Below, one piece after another: positions 43,804-53,186 of a stretch of DNA of 64,000 nucleotides (its first letter is position 1; the number at the start of each line of letters is the position of its first letter). Under the pieces are notes generated by a model. The model was not told where the DNA came from, made no database searches, and was given only the letters and a program-made list of their open reading frames with translations. Source of the stretch: an uncultured Lachnospira sp. (GTDB lineage: Bacteria; Bacillota; Clostridia; Lachnospirales; Lachnospiraceae); contig CAJUBU010000003.1 in NCBI GenBank assembly GCA_910585095.1, positions 36,290-100,289 of the forward strand. Reading direction: 5' to 3'. Both the position numbers and the translations under genes were made by a program.

Positions 43804-44733
43804 TTAATGACTATCTTCTTTTTCTTTCTTTAAAGACTTCTGTACTCCTTGTATAACAATATCACTAGGTTTTTCTACACCAAGCAATAAAGGAGAAGTC
43901 TTATCATGATATTTATAATTATCAAATGCTTTCTGTGAATTTTTATTGGCATAGCAATATTTGCAGCCATTCATACAAGTATCATATGCTCCTATATCTC
44001 TACTTTCAATACAGTGACATCCTTGTCTTGTACCTCTATGTTTTAACCTCTTAAAGTCAATACCATTGGCTTTCCCTAAAATATCAAGCGTCATACAGCC
44101 TGAAGCATGAATACCATAATCTGTAAAATTTCTATTTGTTCCACAGGTCTGAATAAAAATATCATATTTTTGTGCAATCGAGCCAAACCCTTGTGCCAGT
44201 TCATTTATATCCTGCTCTGACAATGCAATAAGTTCTGGCATATTTGTTTTTAATTTTTTATACATTTCTACAAAACTAAAAATACAACGGTCAATATAAG
44301 GGGACAATACTTTCGACATACGTTCAAACGTTTCTAAATGGCATTTTACAGTATAGTCTTTCGTTAATAAAACAGGGTCATATCTCCATGCAATACGTTG
44401 CTTTCCCACTAATTCTGACAATTTTATCAATGTTTCCATACTTTCCTCTATGCTAGGTACTCCCGGTTCAACATCTTTCCCATAAGCTGTAATTGTATAA
44501 TAATAATATGTACTAAATCGGTCTGTAATTTCATGCAGACGAGATAATATTGGTTTGTAATTCTTAGAGCAAAAAACAACACAATCCACTTTATCTGGGT
44601 CTAATTCATAACGTACTACTTTATTTGTAAACAATGGGTTTCGTGAAAGTGCATAGCCTTCTGAAAATCGATTTAACAACCATTCTGTATAATATTGTAC
44701 TGTATCTGTTCGTCCACCTGTATTAAGAATCAT
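43804..44733 (-). CDS. DUF1848 protein (putative Fe-S/radical SAM-like)
   Basis: The 309-residue protein starts MILNTGGRTDTVQYYTEW, typical of DUF1848, with YYYTITAYGKDVEPGVPS and WRYDPVLL. Unlike usual radical SAM proteins, the cysteine motif CMNGCKYCYA comes near the C-terminus (about residue 260), after GCHCIESRDIGAYD. Function is unknown. The leader is an RBS-proximal hairpin repeat (44745-44827). Confidence 0.88.
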   Translation of the reverse strand: MILNTGGRTDTVQYYTEWLLNRFSEGYALSRNPLFTNKVVRYELDPDKVDCVVFCSKNYKPILSRLHEITDRFSTYYYYTITAYGKDVEPGVPSIEESMETLIKLSELVGKQRIAWRYDPVLLTKDYTVKCHLETFERMSKVLSPYIDRCIFSFVEMYKKLKTNMPELIALSEQDINELAQGFGSIAQKYDIFIQTCGTNRNFTDYGIHASGCMTLDILGKANGIDFKRLKHRGTRQGCHCIESRDIGAYDTCMNGCKYCYANKNSQKAFDNYKYHDKTSPLLLGVEKPSDIVIQGVQKSLKKEKEDSH

Positions 44734-44744
44734 TTTTTCCTCAT

Positions 44745-44827
44745 TTCTGCACTGCTTTTATACAAAGAATTAAAAATTCTTACAAATTTGTGGCAAGCAG
44801 CGCGTAAACACAAATTTTATGATTGAA
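44745..44827 (-). repeat. RBS-proximal hairpin repeat, copy C
   Basis: TGCACTGCTT (44748-44757) pairs with AAGCAGCGCG (44795-44804), with an inner ACAAA/TTTGT stem. The transcript leaves the stem directly into GAGGAAAA and the ATG. Confidence 0.8.
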
Positions 44828-44921
44828 AACTAAAATCTTCAATCTTATTTTCTCTGTTTTATCTCTTTTAATTTTATTATTTTTAGCATCAACTTTGATG
44901 TTATACACTTATATTTTTATT

Positions 44922-45632
44922 TTACAACATATTCAATGCCACTGTTATACAATATCCTTCATTTTTTAAACAATTAATTTCATATACATTATACATACCT
45001 TTCAAACACTGATTTTCTAATACCAGTTTATCCCTCATTTGAAAATAGATTCCTTCTATAATTTGAGATAATCCTTTTCCAGTAGCTTTTGACACAGCTT
45101 CCTTTGCTGTCCATAACCGAAAAAAACGCTCTTGTTTTTCTTCCAAAACTTCATTTACCCAAATTTTTTCCTTTTCACTAAAGCATTTTTTCATTACTTT
45201 TTCATTTATTTTATGTTTTCCTTCAATATCAATTCCAACAGATGTATCCGCCACCGCGCAAACTGCATAATCACCTGCGTGAGATAAATTAAAGCAGATA
45301 GGATTGATTCCTGTAAGCATTGGCTTACCGCCATTTTGACAATATATTTGATATGAAAATGCCATTTTGCTATTTATACTTTTTTCAATATCGCTTTTAG
45401 AAAGATTGGTTATAATATAATCTTTTAGGGCATTTTCTTTACATTCATATTCTGTTAGACAATAATTTAAAACAAGCTCTGCTGCCAAGCTTCGCGCTTT
45501 ATCTTTCTCATTTTTTAACTCGTCAATTTTTTGTTTTCTTCTCAAAGGCACCACGTTGTATGCTCTCTTAAACAAATTTTTACATGTAAACACATCTATA
45601 TTTAAAACAGCAATTTGTATTTTCGTCAACAT
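44922..45632 (-). CDS. 4'-phosphopantetheinyl transferase (Sfp type)
   Basis: The 236-residue Sfp-type enzyme has GIDIEGKHKIN and FRLWTAKEAVSKATGKGL, which hold the metal and CoA-binding Asp and Glu. It adds a phosphopantetheine arm to carrier proteins. The AAGGAG site lies inside the end of the preceding gene, and the ATG at 45632 overlaps its stop (ATGTTGA). No carrier-protein or NRPS/PKS gene is in the window, so its target is unknown. Confidence 0.88.
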   Translation of the reverse strand: MLTKIQIAVLNIDVFTCKNLFKRAYNVVPLRRKQKIDELKNEKDKARSLAAELVLNYCLTEYECKENALKDYIITNLSKSDIEKSINSKMAFSYQIYCQNGGKPMLTGINPICFNLSHAGDYAVCAVADTSVGIDIEGKHKINEKVMKKCFSEKEKIWVNEVLEEKQERFFRLWTAKEAVSKATGKGLSQIIEGIYFQMRDKLVLENQCLKGMYNVYEINCLKNEGYCITVALNML

Positions 45633-46831
45633 TTCCACTCCTTACAACAAAATACTCGAAATAAATTACAGACGCTATAACATCTCTTTTTACAAAACAA
45701 TTTGCTGTACACTTCATAATTATAATAACTATGTTCAAATTGACGCGAATACAAATGAGCAATATCAATTTGTTCTTTTTTGTCAAGCACGCCACCATTT
45801 TGATACCATACCGCCATATCCAACTGCTTAAGTACCTCATATCCTACAACAGCATTTTTTACTTTTAATAAAATATTGTAATCATATACGGCATATAAAA
45901 AATACCGATATATATAATACATCAATAATTGTTTATATTCATAATCTCTGTCTTTATAATATTTATCAAAAGATTGAACCATTTTTTTGTACTCTTTATA
46001 TCCGCTTAAACTGCCTATAAATTGATGATAACAGGACACATATCCATTCCAATCAGGGTTAATAATCTCCATATCTGGAAATGTATCAAAAAATTGACAA
46101 ACGGATTTTAATACATTAGTATATATTTTATTTTGTTTATCCATTTCTATTGCAACGGTGTGATTAATACACTGTAAAAGCCGATGTTTGCAATAATTTT
46201 CATCCCTATATTTTTTTACAATACCAGAAATAGCACTATCTTTTTCTTTATCTAAAACCTTTTGAAGTTTCACCGCCATATCCAATAACAAAATTGCAGC
46301 TTCATCTGAAGAAAATATATCATTTTGAATGATGTCATATGCACATATTCTTGCCCCTTTTAACTGATAATAAAGAAATCCATCAATATCATTAACTTGA
46401 TTAATCGGTGTACCATCTTCTTTTACATCAAATGTCCATTTCTCCTGCAAATTAAATATCAATTCACCTGCTGTCTTACAAGATGGCGCTATGCCTATTT
46501 CTTTCTCATTTCCATAGACATTGATAAATCTTGGAAATTCAGCACAAGTGTCACAAAGTTTGTCTTCTCCAAGCTCAGTATATAAATCACATAAATTTTT
46601 TTTATTTAAAAAAGGGCAACGCTTATTTTCCGACAACGTAAAAGTACAACCTCCCTCGCCGTCTGGATTCATAACGGATTTTAACCGTTTGCCGAACGCT
46701 CCTTTTACCGATTGATAATATTGATATGCCTTCGCATCAACATCAACGTCCCACCCTGCACAGCATGTATCAGTACAAGCTCCTGCTATACATTTAAAAT
46801 CTTTATAATAGTGTGGTGTACAAACTTTCAT
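45626..46831 (-). CDS. FliB-like flagellin lysine-N-methylase family protein
   Basis: The 401-residue protein starts MKVCTPHYYKDFKCIAG and has many Cys in a FliB-like pattern: CTDTCCAGW, CTFTLSENKRCPFL, LCDTCAEFPR. FliB methylates flagellin lysines in Salmonella, but no flagellar genes are in this window, so the substrate may differ. Upstream in-frame codons (26 residues) are repeat-derived. The GGAAAT site supports ATG 46831. Its end overlaps the phosphopantetheinyl transferase. Confidence 0.87.
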   Translation of the reverse strand: MKVCTPHYYKDFKCIAGACTDTCCAGWDVDVDAKAYQYYQSVKGAFGKRLKSVMNPDGEGGCTFTLSENKRCPFLNKKNLCDLYTELGEDKLCDTCAEFPRFINVYGNEKEIGIAPSCKTAGELIFNLQEKWTFDVKEDGTPINQVNDIDGFLYYQLKGARICAYDIIQNDIFSSDEAAILLLDMAVKLQKVLDKEKDSAISGIVKKYRDENYCKHRLLQCINHTVAIEMDKQNKIYTNVLKSVCQFFDTFPDMEIINPDWNGYVSCYHQFIGSLSGYKEYKKMVQSFDKYYKDRDYEYKQLLMYYIYRYFLYAVYDYNILLKVKNAVVGYEVLKQLDMAVWYQNGGVLDKKEQIDIAHLYSRQFEHSYYNYEVYSKLFCKKRCYSVCNLFRVFCCKEWKC

Positions 46832-46842
46832 TTCTATTTCCA

Positions 46843-46907
46843 TTTCTGCGCTGCTTTTTACACAAAAAATAAAAATTCTTACAAGTTTGTGACAAGCAGC
46901 ACTCATT
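46843..46907 (-). repeat. RBS-proximal hairpin repeat, copy D
   Basis: TGCGCTGCTT (46847-46856) and AAGCAGC (46894-46900) make a stem around CACAAA/TTTGTG arms, ending at GGAAATAG before the FliB-like gene. Confidence 0.78.
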
Positions 46908-47013
46908 TTTAATTGTTGTCAACGCATTTATCCTTTGCTATACTTATGACAATAATTTTTTTAAAGCTTATTTTTCACTTTACAAAAAAACAAGATAGGA
47001 ATGAACATTTATT

Positions 47014-47478
47014 ATGAAATTAAATAACTTCACAACAGTAAAAATGCTTATTTATAACGATTTAAAAAAATATGCTCTGTCCGCCTTATTTGCTCTCTTA
47101 GGGCTTATAATACTGCAAATTCTATTTAAAAGAATATGTCCTATCTCTATTATCACAGGATATCCTTGTCCAGGATGCGGAATTACGCGAGCATTCTTTT
47201 TCTTTTTAACATTTCGATGGAATCTTGCTTTTTCATACAATCCAACCATTTTTTTATGGTTGCTTATCTTTACATGGGGAATTTTTTTGCGGTATTTTAT
47301 AAAAGACAATACCTTTCAAAAGAACCAAAAAAATATATTTATTCGTGCAGTCACAACAGTTGGACTTATATCCATTGCAGTATATATTGTGAGAATGAAT
47401 ATTTTTTATCCAAATGTTCCCCCTATGACTTATAATTCATTTAATATTTTGCATTTACTGCATAAATTATTTGTATAA
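47014..47478 (+). CDS. DUF2752 small membrane protein
   Basis: The 154-residue protein has four membrane helices (about 24-42, 58-68, 80-97, 112-128) and the DUF2752 motif CPGCGITRA near residue 53. Function is unknown. AGGAAT precedes the ATG at about 12 bases. It is convergent with lgt and separated by a repeat. Confidence 0.85.
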   Translation: MKLNNFTTVKMLIYNDLKKYALSALFALLGLIILQILFKRICPISIITGYPCPGCGITRAFFFFLTFRWNLAFSYNPTIFLWLLIFTWGIFLRYFIKDNTFQKNQKNIFIRAVTTVGLISIAVYIVRMNIFYPNVPPMTYNSFNILHLLHKLFV

Positions 47479-47481
47479 TAA

Positions 47482-47571
47482 TCAGGCAAATACTCTGTAA
47501 AAGCTGCCAAATAAACAGGCAATCACACCGCAAACATATCCACTTGCTTCTCTGCTTGCGGAAAGAAAATA
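47482..47571. repeat. Dispersed 3'-end hairpin repeat, degenerate copy 3
   Basis: CAGGCAAATACTCTGT, CTGCCAAATAAACAGGCAAT and CACTTGCTTCTCTGCTTGC follow the order of copies at 6405 and 10155. It lies 12 bases past the lgt stop on the minus strand. Confidence 0.65.
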
Positions 47572-47582
47572 TAGCATCACTC

Positions 47583-48362
47583 TTAATAAGTAATCGTCCT
47601 TGCCGCTCTTTTATGTTTGACAACATAAAGGGCAATTCCTATTGCCACAATAAATATAGAGATAAACTGCGATGTTGATAAAAATCCTATCGCACCGCGA
47701 TAATCATTTCTAAAAAATTCAATACCAAATCTTCCAATTCCATAAAGGACCATATACATGCTTGCAATGTCGCCTGGCAAACTCTTTTTTGACTTTTTAA
47801 AAACTATATCTGCAAATACAATCAATATTACCGCTATAACAAAATTTCCAATAGCAGAATAAATTTGTACAGGTATCAATGCAACTCCTGCTGGCGCCTG
47901 CCCTCCTTCTGGAAATACCACTGAAAAAACAGAATCCGTTTCTTTTCCATAGCAACACCCTGCTAAAAAACAACCAATACGCCCAAATCCTTGCGCTATG
48001 GATATTTCTGGCATAATCAAATCAAAATAGGTCAAGAAATCTAATTTTTTCACTTTACAATATAACATATTACACAAGATTCCAGAGATAATTCCTCCAT
48101 AAATAACAAAACCAGAAGAACCTAAAAAATGCAATGGGTCATGTATAAACGATTTAAAATCAACAATAATAAATAAAATCTTGGCTCCAATAAATCCCAT
48201 AATTGCAGCAATAACAGCAATATCAATAACAGCTTCATCCTTTAGACCTTTTCGTTTTGCACGAAATTCTCCTACAAACAAAGCAATAATAAAACCAATT
48301 CCTATCATAAATCCATATCCTGGTATACTTATCGAACCAAGCTTAAATAATTCAATTTTCAT
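47583..48362 (-). CDS. lgt: Prolipoprotein diacylglyceryl transferase
   Basis: The 259-residue membrane enzyme moves diacylglycerol from phosphatidylglycerol to the lipobox Cys of prolipoproteins. It has about seven helices and the family signature region GFGRIGCFLAGCCYGKET near residue 125, in the Firmicutes form (with Gly-Cys-Cys). Lgt is needed by the lipoprotein coded at 53187-54146. AAGGAG precedes the ATG. Confidence 0.93.
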   Translation of the reverse strand: MKIELFKLGSISIPGYGFMIGIGFIIALFVGEFRAKRKGLKDEAVIDIAVIAAIMGFIGAKILFIIVDFKSFIHDPLHFLGSSGFVIYGGIISGILCNMLYCKVKKLDFLTYFDLIMPEISIAQGFGRIGCFLAGCCYGKETDSVFSVVFPEGGQAPAGVALIPVQIYSAIGNFVIAVILIVFADIVFKKSKKSLPGDIASMYMVLYGIGRFGIEFFRNDYRGAIGFLSTSQFISIFIVAIGIALYVVKHKRAARTITY

Positions 48363-48382
48363 AACACTCCTTATTTTTTACA

Positions 48383-49048
48383 CTACTCCTTTATTTTCTT
48401 TTGAAATTCTTGATAAAATTTTTCATCGCTGTCATACCGTATCATATAAAAATTTTGTAATGTAGACATACAATATTTCTTTACTGCAGCACTGTCAAAA
48501 TCTGGCTGTGACACAATATCTGCAATCTTTTTTTGCATTCTGCGCACATATTTATGCCAATCAATTAAAAAATTTTTATAATGATCGCTATTATCGGATT
48601 CAATCCACTTTTTTACTTTTATCTTTGTTAAATTGCTTTTATGACATTGACCTTTTTGCACAATATATTTAAAATGTTCTTCATCTTCCCAATAACGCCC
48701 TAATGGAAACAAACGGCACACGCTTGGTCTTACCTGATGAATGGTGCAGCGATTATCTTTGCTTAAAAAAGAACAACAATTTGTATCTTGTGTCATTTTA
48801 ATATTAGGCAACATCAATCCATCTACTATATTAATTTCAATTTTTCCATTTAAAAGATGTTCAAATGAACAATGAAGATTTAAACATAACCGATGCACAT
48901 CATATGGGTCTAAAATAATAGTCTTATCCATTCCTTGACAGCAAGTAATCGCACAATCTCTACACCCTCCCGTGTCCACTTTAACCATATCATTTTCTGT
49001 ATACAAACGTCCATCCGAAATATCTTCCAATGCACACTGTCGATTCAT
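48383..49048 (-). CDS. YkgJ-family cysteine cluster protein
   Basis: The 221-residue protein has the cysteine cluster CRDCAITCCQGMDKTIILD, CCSFLSKDNRCTIHQVRPSVCRLFPLG and KGQC, the CxxxCxxCC-type set of YkgJ proteins that probably binds Fe-S or Zn. Its role is unknown. It overlaps nth by four bases (ATGA) and precedes lgt. Confidence 0.87.
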   Translation of the reverse strand: MNRQCALEDISDGRLYTENDMVKVDTGGCRDCAITCCQGMDKTIILDPYDVHRLCLNLHCSFEHLLNGKIEINIVDGLMLPNIKMTQDTNCCSFLSKDNRCTIHQVRPSVCRLFPLGRYWEDEEHFKYIVQKGQCHKSNLTKIKVKKWIESDNSDHYKNFLIDWHKYVRRMQKKIADIVSQPDFDSAAVKKYCMSTLQNFYMIRYDSDEKFYQEFQKKIKE

Positions 49049-49764
49049 ACTTCTTCTCTTTTCTTAATTTTTTCTTTTTTCTTTACTTCTTTTTTCTCTA
49101 CTTCTTTTTTCTTGGTCTCTTTTTTTGATACATTAATATTTTTCTTACAGATATCCGAAAGACAACATTTGTCACAATATGGAGCAGTGCGTGCTGTGCA
49201 GACGTCTCTCCCATGATGTACCAGTCTATGGCAAAAATCGCTTCCTTCTTTTGGTGGTATAATCTTCCACAATTCCATCTCTACCTTTTTAGGTTCTTTG
49301 ATATCTTTTACCAATCCAATTCGATTGCAAAGCCTTATACAATGTGTATCGGTCACAATGGCAGGCTTTCCAAACACATCGCCCATAATCAAATTCGCAC
49401 TTTTTCTTCCAACGCCTGGCAGCTTTAATAATTCTTCAAAATCATTTGGAACGTTGTCTTTATATTGTTCATGAAGCATTTTCATACAAGCGCTAATATC
49501 CCTTGCCTTACTTCTCCCTAATCCGCAAGGACGTACAATTTCTTCTATCTTTGCAACGTCCACTTTTGCCAACGCTTCAACGGTTGGATATTCTTTAAAC
49601 AATTTTGCGACAATCACATTCACTCTTGCATCGGTACATTGAGCGGCAAGCCTTACACTAACCAACAACTTCCATGCATCGTCATATTCCAGTGAACAAC
49701 TAGCCTCAGGATATTCTTTTTTTAGCCTCTTAATCACTTCTAATGCCAACTGTTTTTTTGTCAT
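49045..49764 (-). CDS. nth: Endonuclease III
   Basis: This base-excision repair glycosylase/lyase has the helix-hairpin-helix LPGVGRKSANLIMGDVFG (Lys catalytic) and the Asp in VTDTHCIRLCNR. Four Cys near the end (CTARTAPYCDKCCLSDIC) bind the Fe-S cluster. A tail of about 27 residues made almost only of Lys and Glu follows, which is not part of the family and may be repeat-driven. The ATG at 49764 matches the usual start. The 28 extra upstream residues are not used. Confidence 0.92.
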   Translation of the reverse strand: MTKKQLALEVIKRLKKEYPEASCSLEYDDAWKLLVSVRLAAQCTDARVNVIVAKLFKEYPTVEALAKVDVAKIEEIVRPCGLGRSKARDISACMKMLHEQYKDNVPNDFEELLKLPGVGRKSANLIMGDVFGKPAIVTDTHCIRLCNRIGLVKDIKEPKKVEMELWKIIPPKEGSDFCHRLVHHGRDVCTARTAPYCDKCCLSDICKKNINVSKKETKKKEVEKKEVKKKEKIKKREEV

Positions 49765-50010
49765 ATCTTTTGCATACCTTTCTGCAAATTTATCATAAAA
49801 TGATATTTTTCTATTATAGTAAACTATAAATGCCTTTACATTATACATATTTTTATTATTTACATCAAGATGGTTTCAAAAATCAAATGTAAGCTATTTT
49901 AGCACAATATACATAAATAAAAAAGAATGTTGCATAAATAATAAGTCTAAAAACACAACTTATTATATTTAACAACAATCTTTTCTTTACTTTATATTAT
50001 TTATTATTTT

Positions 50011-50062
50011 GTCAAGCAGATATTTGCAATCCACCTTGCTACTTACTTGATGAGATTCAATT
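50011..50062. repeat. CTCATCAAG-family repeat at the ABC operon end
   Basis: On the minus strand: GAATCTCATCAAGTAAGTAG, then AGGTGGATTGCAAATATCTG and CTTGAC. It touches the stop codon of the ATPase gene and could act in the transcript end. Confidence 0.75.
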
Positions 50063-50789
50063 ATATTCCATTATTTTCAACATCTGTTCTATTTTGCTTA
50101 AACAATTCATTATAACTGTCATTTATGATTTTTCCATCATTAATTGTAATCACTCGGTTTGTCATCGAAGCTATTTTTGTATCATGTGTGACGATAATAA
50201 CCGTTTTTCCTGTTTTGTTGATATCCTTTAAAAGGTTTAAAACTTCTTCTCCTGTTTTTTGGTCTAATGCCCCTGTCGGTTCATCTGCCAGTATTATATT
50301 TGCATCCATTACCAAAGCCCTTGCTATTGCAACTCTTTGCTGCTGACCTCCAGACATCTTTGCAGGTTTTTTATTGATAACGTCTTCAATTCCTAACTGT
50401 TTTACAACTTCACTTATCTTACTTACTCTGCTGCTTTTTTTTACATTATTTATTAAAAGAGGCAGCTCTATATTCTCATATGCTGTATAGTAATCCATCA
50501 AAGCAAAATGCTGATATATAAAACCAATTTCATTTTTGCGTATCTGTTCTATATCTTTTCGGCTTAATCCCAAAGTGTCTTTGCCATTGATTAAATAATG
50601 CCCCTCTGAATAATCCAATACACAGCCAAGAATATTTAACAATGTACTTTTTCCAGACCCTGATGGTCCCATTATGGCTATAAATTCCCCGTCTTTTATC
50701 GTTAAATGAACATGGTCTAAAGCTTTCACTATAATACCTGATGAATCATATACCTTACTTACATCAATAATTTCAATCAAATTTTTCAC
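50061..50789 (-). CDS. ABC transporter ATP-binding protein (MacB/LolD type)
   Basis: The 242-residue ATPase has Walker A GPSGSGKST, Q-loop IYQHFALMDYYTAYEN, the signature MSGGQQQRVAIARAL and Walker B IILADEPTGALD, with the His switch in THD. The GAL-D form and the 'YEN' Q-loop fit the MacB/LolD exporter group that powers FtsX-like permeases. The start is GTG at 50789 or TTG three codons later, as AGAAGG suits the latter. It ends the six-gene operon that starts at 55486. Confidence 0.93.
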   Translation of the reverse strand: MKNLIEIIDVSKVYDSSGIIVKALDHVHLTIKDGEFIAIMGPSGSGKSTLLNILGCVLDYSEGHYLINGKDTLGLSRKDIEQIRKNEIGFIYQHFALMDYYTAYENIELPLLINNVKKSSRVSKISEVVKQLGIEDVINKKPAKMSGGQQQRVAIARALVMDANIILADEPTGALDQKTGEEVLNLLKDINKTGKTVIIVTHDTKIASMTNRVITINDGKIINDSYNELFKQNRTDVENNGI

Positions 50790-50798
50790 CTTCTCATC

Positions 50799-51890
50799 TT
50801 ATATATATTTAAAACTCTCTTTATTCTTTAGAACTTTATATATTGGATAAAGCATTGTTCCCAATACTGCTGCAAATTCTGCACCAACAACAAGCAAAAT
50901 ATTTCTTGTTGTAATAGAAATGTCTGCTCCTCCACATATTCCAATCACCATATATATAACTAAAAAGGCACAGCATGACAACAGACTAATCTCTATAATC
51001 TCACGCATCATATCTATAATTAATCGCATATCACCCATTCCCAATAACTTTTTGATTGCATACTCTTTTCTTCGCTGAAGAATCCAAAATTCAGAAACAA
51101 CCATACAATTCAAGATACAAAAACAATATGCAATGACATTTATTTTTAGATTTTCCTTTGCTAATGTCTGTTCTAGTACACTGTCATTATCACTGTTTAT
51201 TTTAACAGCCTCAATAACGCTATCCCCATCATAGCTTTTTATATTTCCATATACTGTAGAATATGTCTTTTCTTCTATATCAGAATCACTGCATAACTCC
51301 ACTGAATATGAGACTTGTTTTGTCAATGCCTTTTTTACATTATCCCCTATTGAATCCATATGAAGAACCAATTTGTCGTCCCAATAATCCGAAACTTCAC
51401 TTCCAATAATTCCAACAATTTTATACTTTTCACCCTCTATTGTCAAAAATAAATCATCGCCTTGCTTTATTGCAATCTTTGCTTTATTTTTTCCAACAGC
51501 AATTTCATTATTTTTTTTGGTTCCTGGTAATCGTCCACTTAAAAGCGGATACTTTAAAGATTCGTTATCTTTTAAAATAACCTCGCATAAACATGCTTTG
51601 CCCAATTCTGCAATTGCCACACTAAATTTCTTTTTTATTATTAAATTGCATTGTTCAACATCACTGCTTATTCCAGAAATAACATCTGTTTTCTTGGATG
51701 TTGTTATCTGCATCTGTATTACATTTTTATACAATGAACGAAGCCTGTCATTTTCCTTATTATACGCTTTATTATATACGCCAAGCGCACCAAATATCGT
51801 AAACAACACAATTATCTGCCCAATCATCATAAATATGGCAGTTAATCTATAACGAAACAAACGCTTTACTATTTTCATACAAATAACCAT
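50799..51890 (-). CDS. FtsX/MacB-like ABC transporter permease (2)
   Basis: The 363-residue protein has one N-terminal membrane helix (about 15-40), a large external domain (about 45-245) and three C-terminal helices (about 250-270, 295-318, 328-350) as in FtsX/MacB permeases. The external part includes LSGRLPGTKKNNEIAVG, typical of the MacB periplasmic core domain. AGGAAAG precedes the ATG. It follows the other permease by 41 bases. Confidence 0.85.
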   Translation of the reverse strand: MVICMKIVKRLFRYRLTAIFMMIGQIIVLFTIFGALGVYNKAYNKENDRLRSLYKNVIQMQITTSKKTDVISGISSDVEQCNLIIKKKFSVAIAELGKACLCEVILKDNESLKYPLLSGRLPGTKKNNEIAVGKNKAKIAIKQGDDLFLTIEGEKYKIVGIIGSEVSDYWDDKLVLHMDSIGDNVKKALTKQVSYSVELCSDSDIEEKTYSTVYGNIKSYDGDSVIEAVKINSDNDSVLEQTLAKENLKINVIAYCFCILNCMVVSEFWILQRRKEYAIKKLLGMGDMRLIIDMMREIIEISLLSCCAFLVIYMVIGICGGADISITTRNILLVVGAEFAAVLGTMLYPIYKVLKNKESFKYI

Positions 51891-51931
51891 ACTTTCCTAT
51901 TAACATGTGAAAAATTTATTTTTCACACTAG

Positions 51932-53158
51932 TTACTCTTTTTCCTGAATTAAATCTGAAATCTTCATTTTTCTAAAGATAATATTAGGCACGATTCCCAC
52001 TGTAACAAACATTAATAAAACAATACTAATCAATACAATTGGCAGAGCATACTCATGTGCAACAACTATGTTTTCTTTTAAAATATTGCCATCAATATAT
52101 ATATTTCCCACATACAGACTGCCAAATAGCTTAAACTGTCTTACACCCCAGATTATTAATGATGGAAACAAAAAAATAGCGCCATTATAAATATAGGAAA
52201 GCCTTATTACTTCCTTTACTCTCATTCCACAGGATATCATAATTCCATAAGAAGCCCTGTCTGAATAAAGATGAACAATTGTTGTAACAATCATAGAAAA
52301 CAAGGATGCAATTATAAAATATATAGTGGCTGTTGCATCTGCATTATGAGTTAATCCCTTATCTTCAATTTCTTTATTAATCATTTCTTCAATGCTTACA
52401 ATACTTACTGTCAGTCCATTTTCAACGGCAAAATTTCTTATATTATTATTTATTTTTTCTGCATCACCATCTATACAATAATAATATTCATAAGAAAAGT
52501 CTACAAAGGAAGCTGTATCATATTTAGAATAATCGTTAGTCAATAAAATAAATTGATTATCAAGCACATAACTGTCACTGCCTGATTGATTATTGAATAA
52601 ACGACCCCTCTTTGGCCATGAAGATCCTTTTTTTAGAAATCCAGCAACCACCACATCATCTTTGGAATATGGCGAAACAGTGCATATATCGCCTATATTA
52701 TATTGACCTTCTAAATTGGCACCTAAAAATACTTTTTGATAGCCATTATTAGAATCAAGCGATTGCTTTTGTTCATCGCTTAAATTCAAATTTCCCATAT
52801 CCATTAAATCCCATTGGGCAACAATACCGTTTATACTGTTTTCACCTTTTATCATAACGGCTTCTGAAAAAAAGCCACTGTACCCAATATTTTCAAGTTC
52901 CTTTATATAATTTGCAATTGTTTGACCATTCTCATATGTATTGCTGTTTCCTATGCACTGTATGTAATATATATCTTTATAATTATTAGAAAACATATTT
53001 GTAATACGATCTAAGGCATATCTGCTGCTTATATAATTTGTAAATACAATATCAAGCATGTAAAATGTAACAACATTCATACACAGCAATAATATTGTTA
53101 TAAAAATTCTTTTGTAAATACTTCTATATGCTATTATGAAGCTGTTTAAAAACCGCAT
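51932..53158 (-). CDS. FtsX-like ABC transporter permease (1)
   Basis: The 408-residue protein has an N-terminal membrane helix (about 15-38), a large external domain and three C-terminal helices (about 275-300, 315-335, 370-395). It is a second, more diverged permease for the same ATPase. Two non-identical permeases plus one ATPase fit heteromeric exporters of peptides, antibiotics or lipoproteins. AAAGGAGA precedes the ATG. Confidence 0.83.
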   Translation of the reverse strand: MRFLNSFIIAYRSIYKRIFITILLLCMNVVTFYMLDIVFTNYISSRYALDRITNMFSNNYKDIYYIQCIGNSNTYENGQTIANYIKELENIGYSGFFSEAVMIKGENSINGIVAQWDLMDMGNLNLSDEQKQSLDSNNGYQKVFLGANLEGQYNIGDICTVSPYSKDDVVVAGFLKKGSSWPKRGRLFNNQSGSDSYVLDNQFILLTNDYSKYDTASFVDFSYEYYYCIDGDAEKINNNIRNFAVENGLTVSIVSIEEMINKEIEDKGLTHNADATATIYFIIASLFSMIVTTIVHLYSDRASYGIMISCGMRVKEVIRLSYIYNGAIFLFPSLIIWGVRQFKLFGSLYVGNIYIDGNILKENIVVAHEYALPIVLISIVLLMFVTVGIVPNIIFRKMKISDLIQEKE

Positions 53159-53186
53159 GAAGCTATTTTCTCCTTAACTTTCAATA

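Noticed and set aside
44922..45632. Part of an NRPS/PKS cluster, from the phosphopantetheinyl transferase
   Set aside because: No carrier, condensation or ketosynthase gene is in the window.
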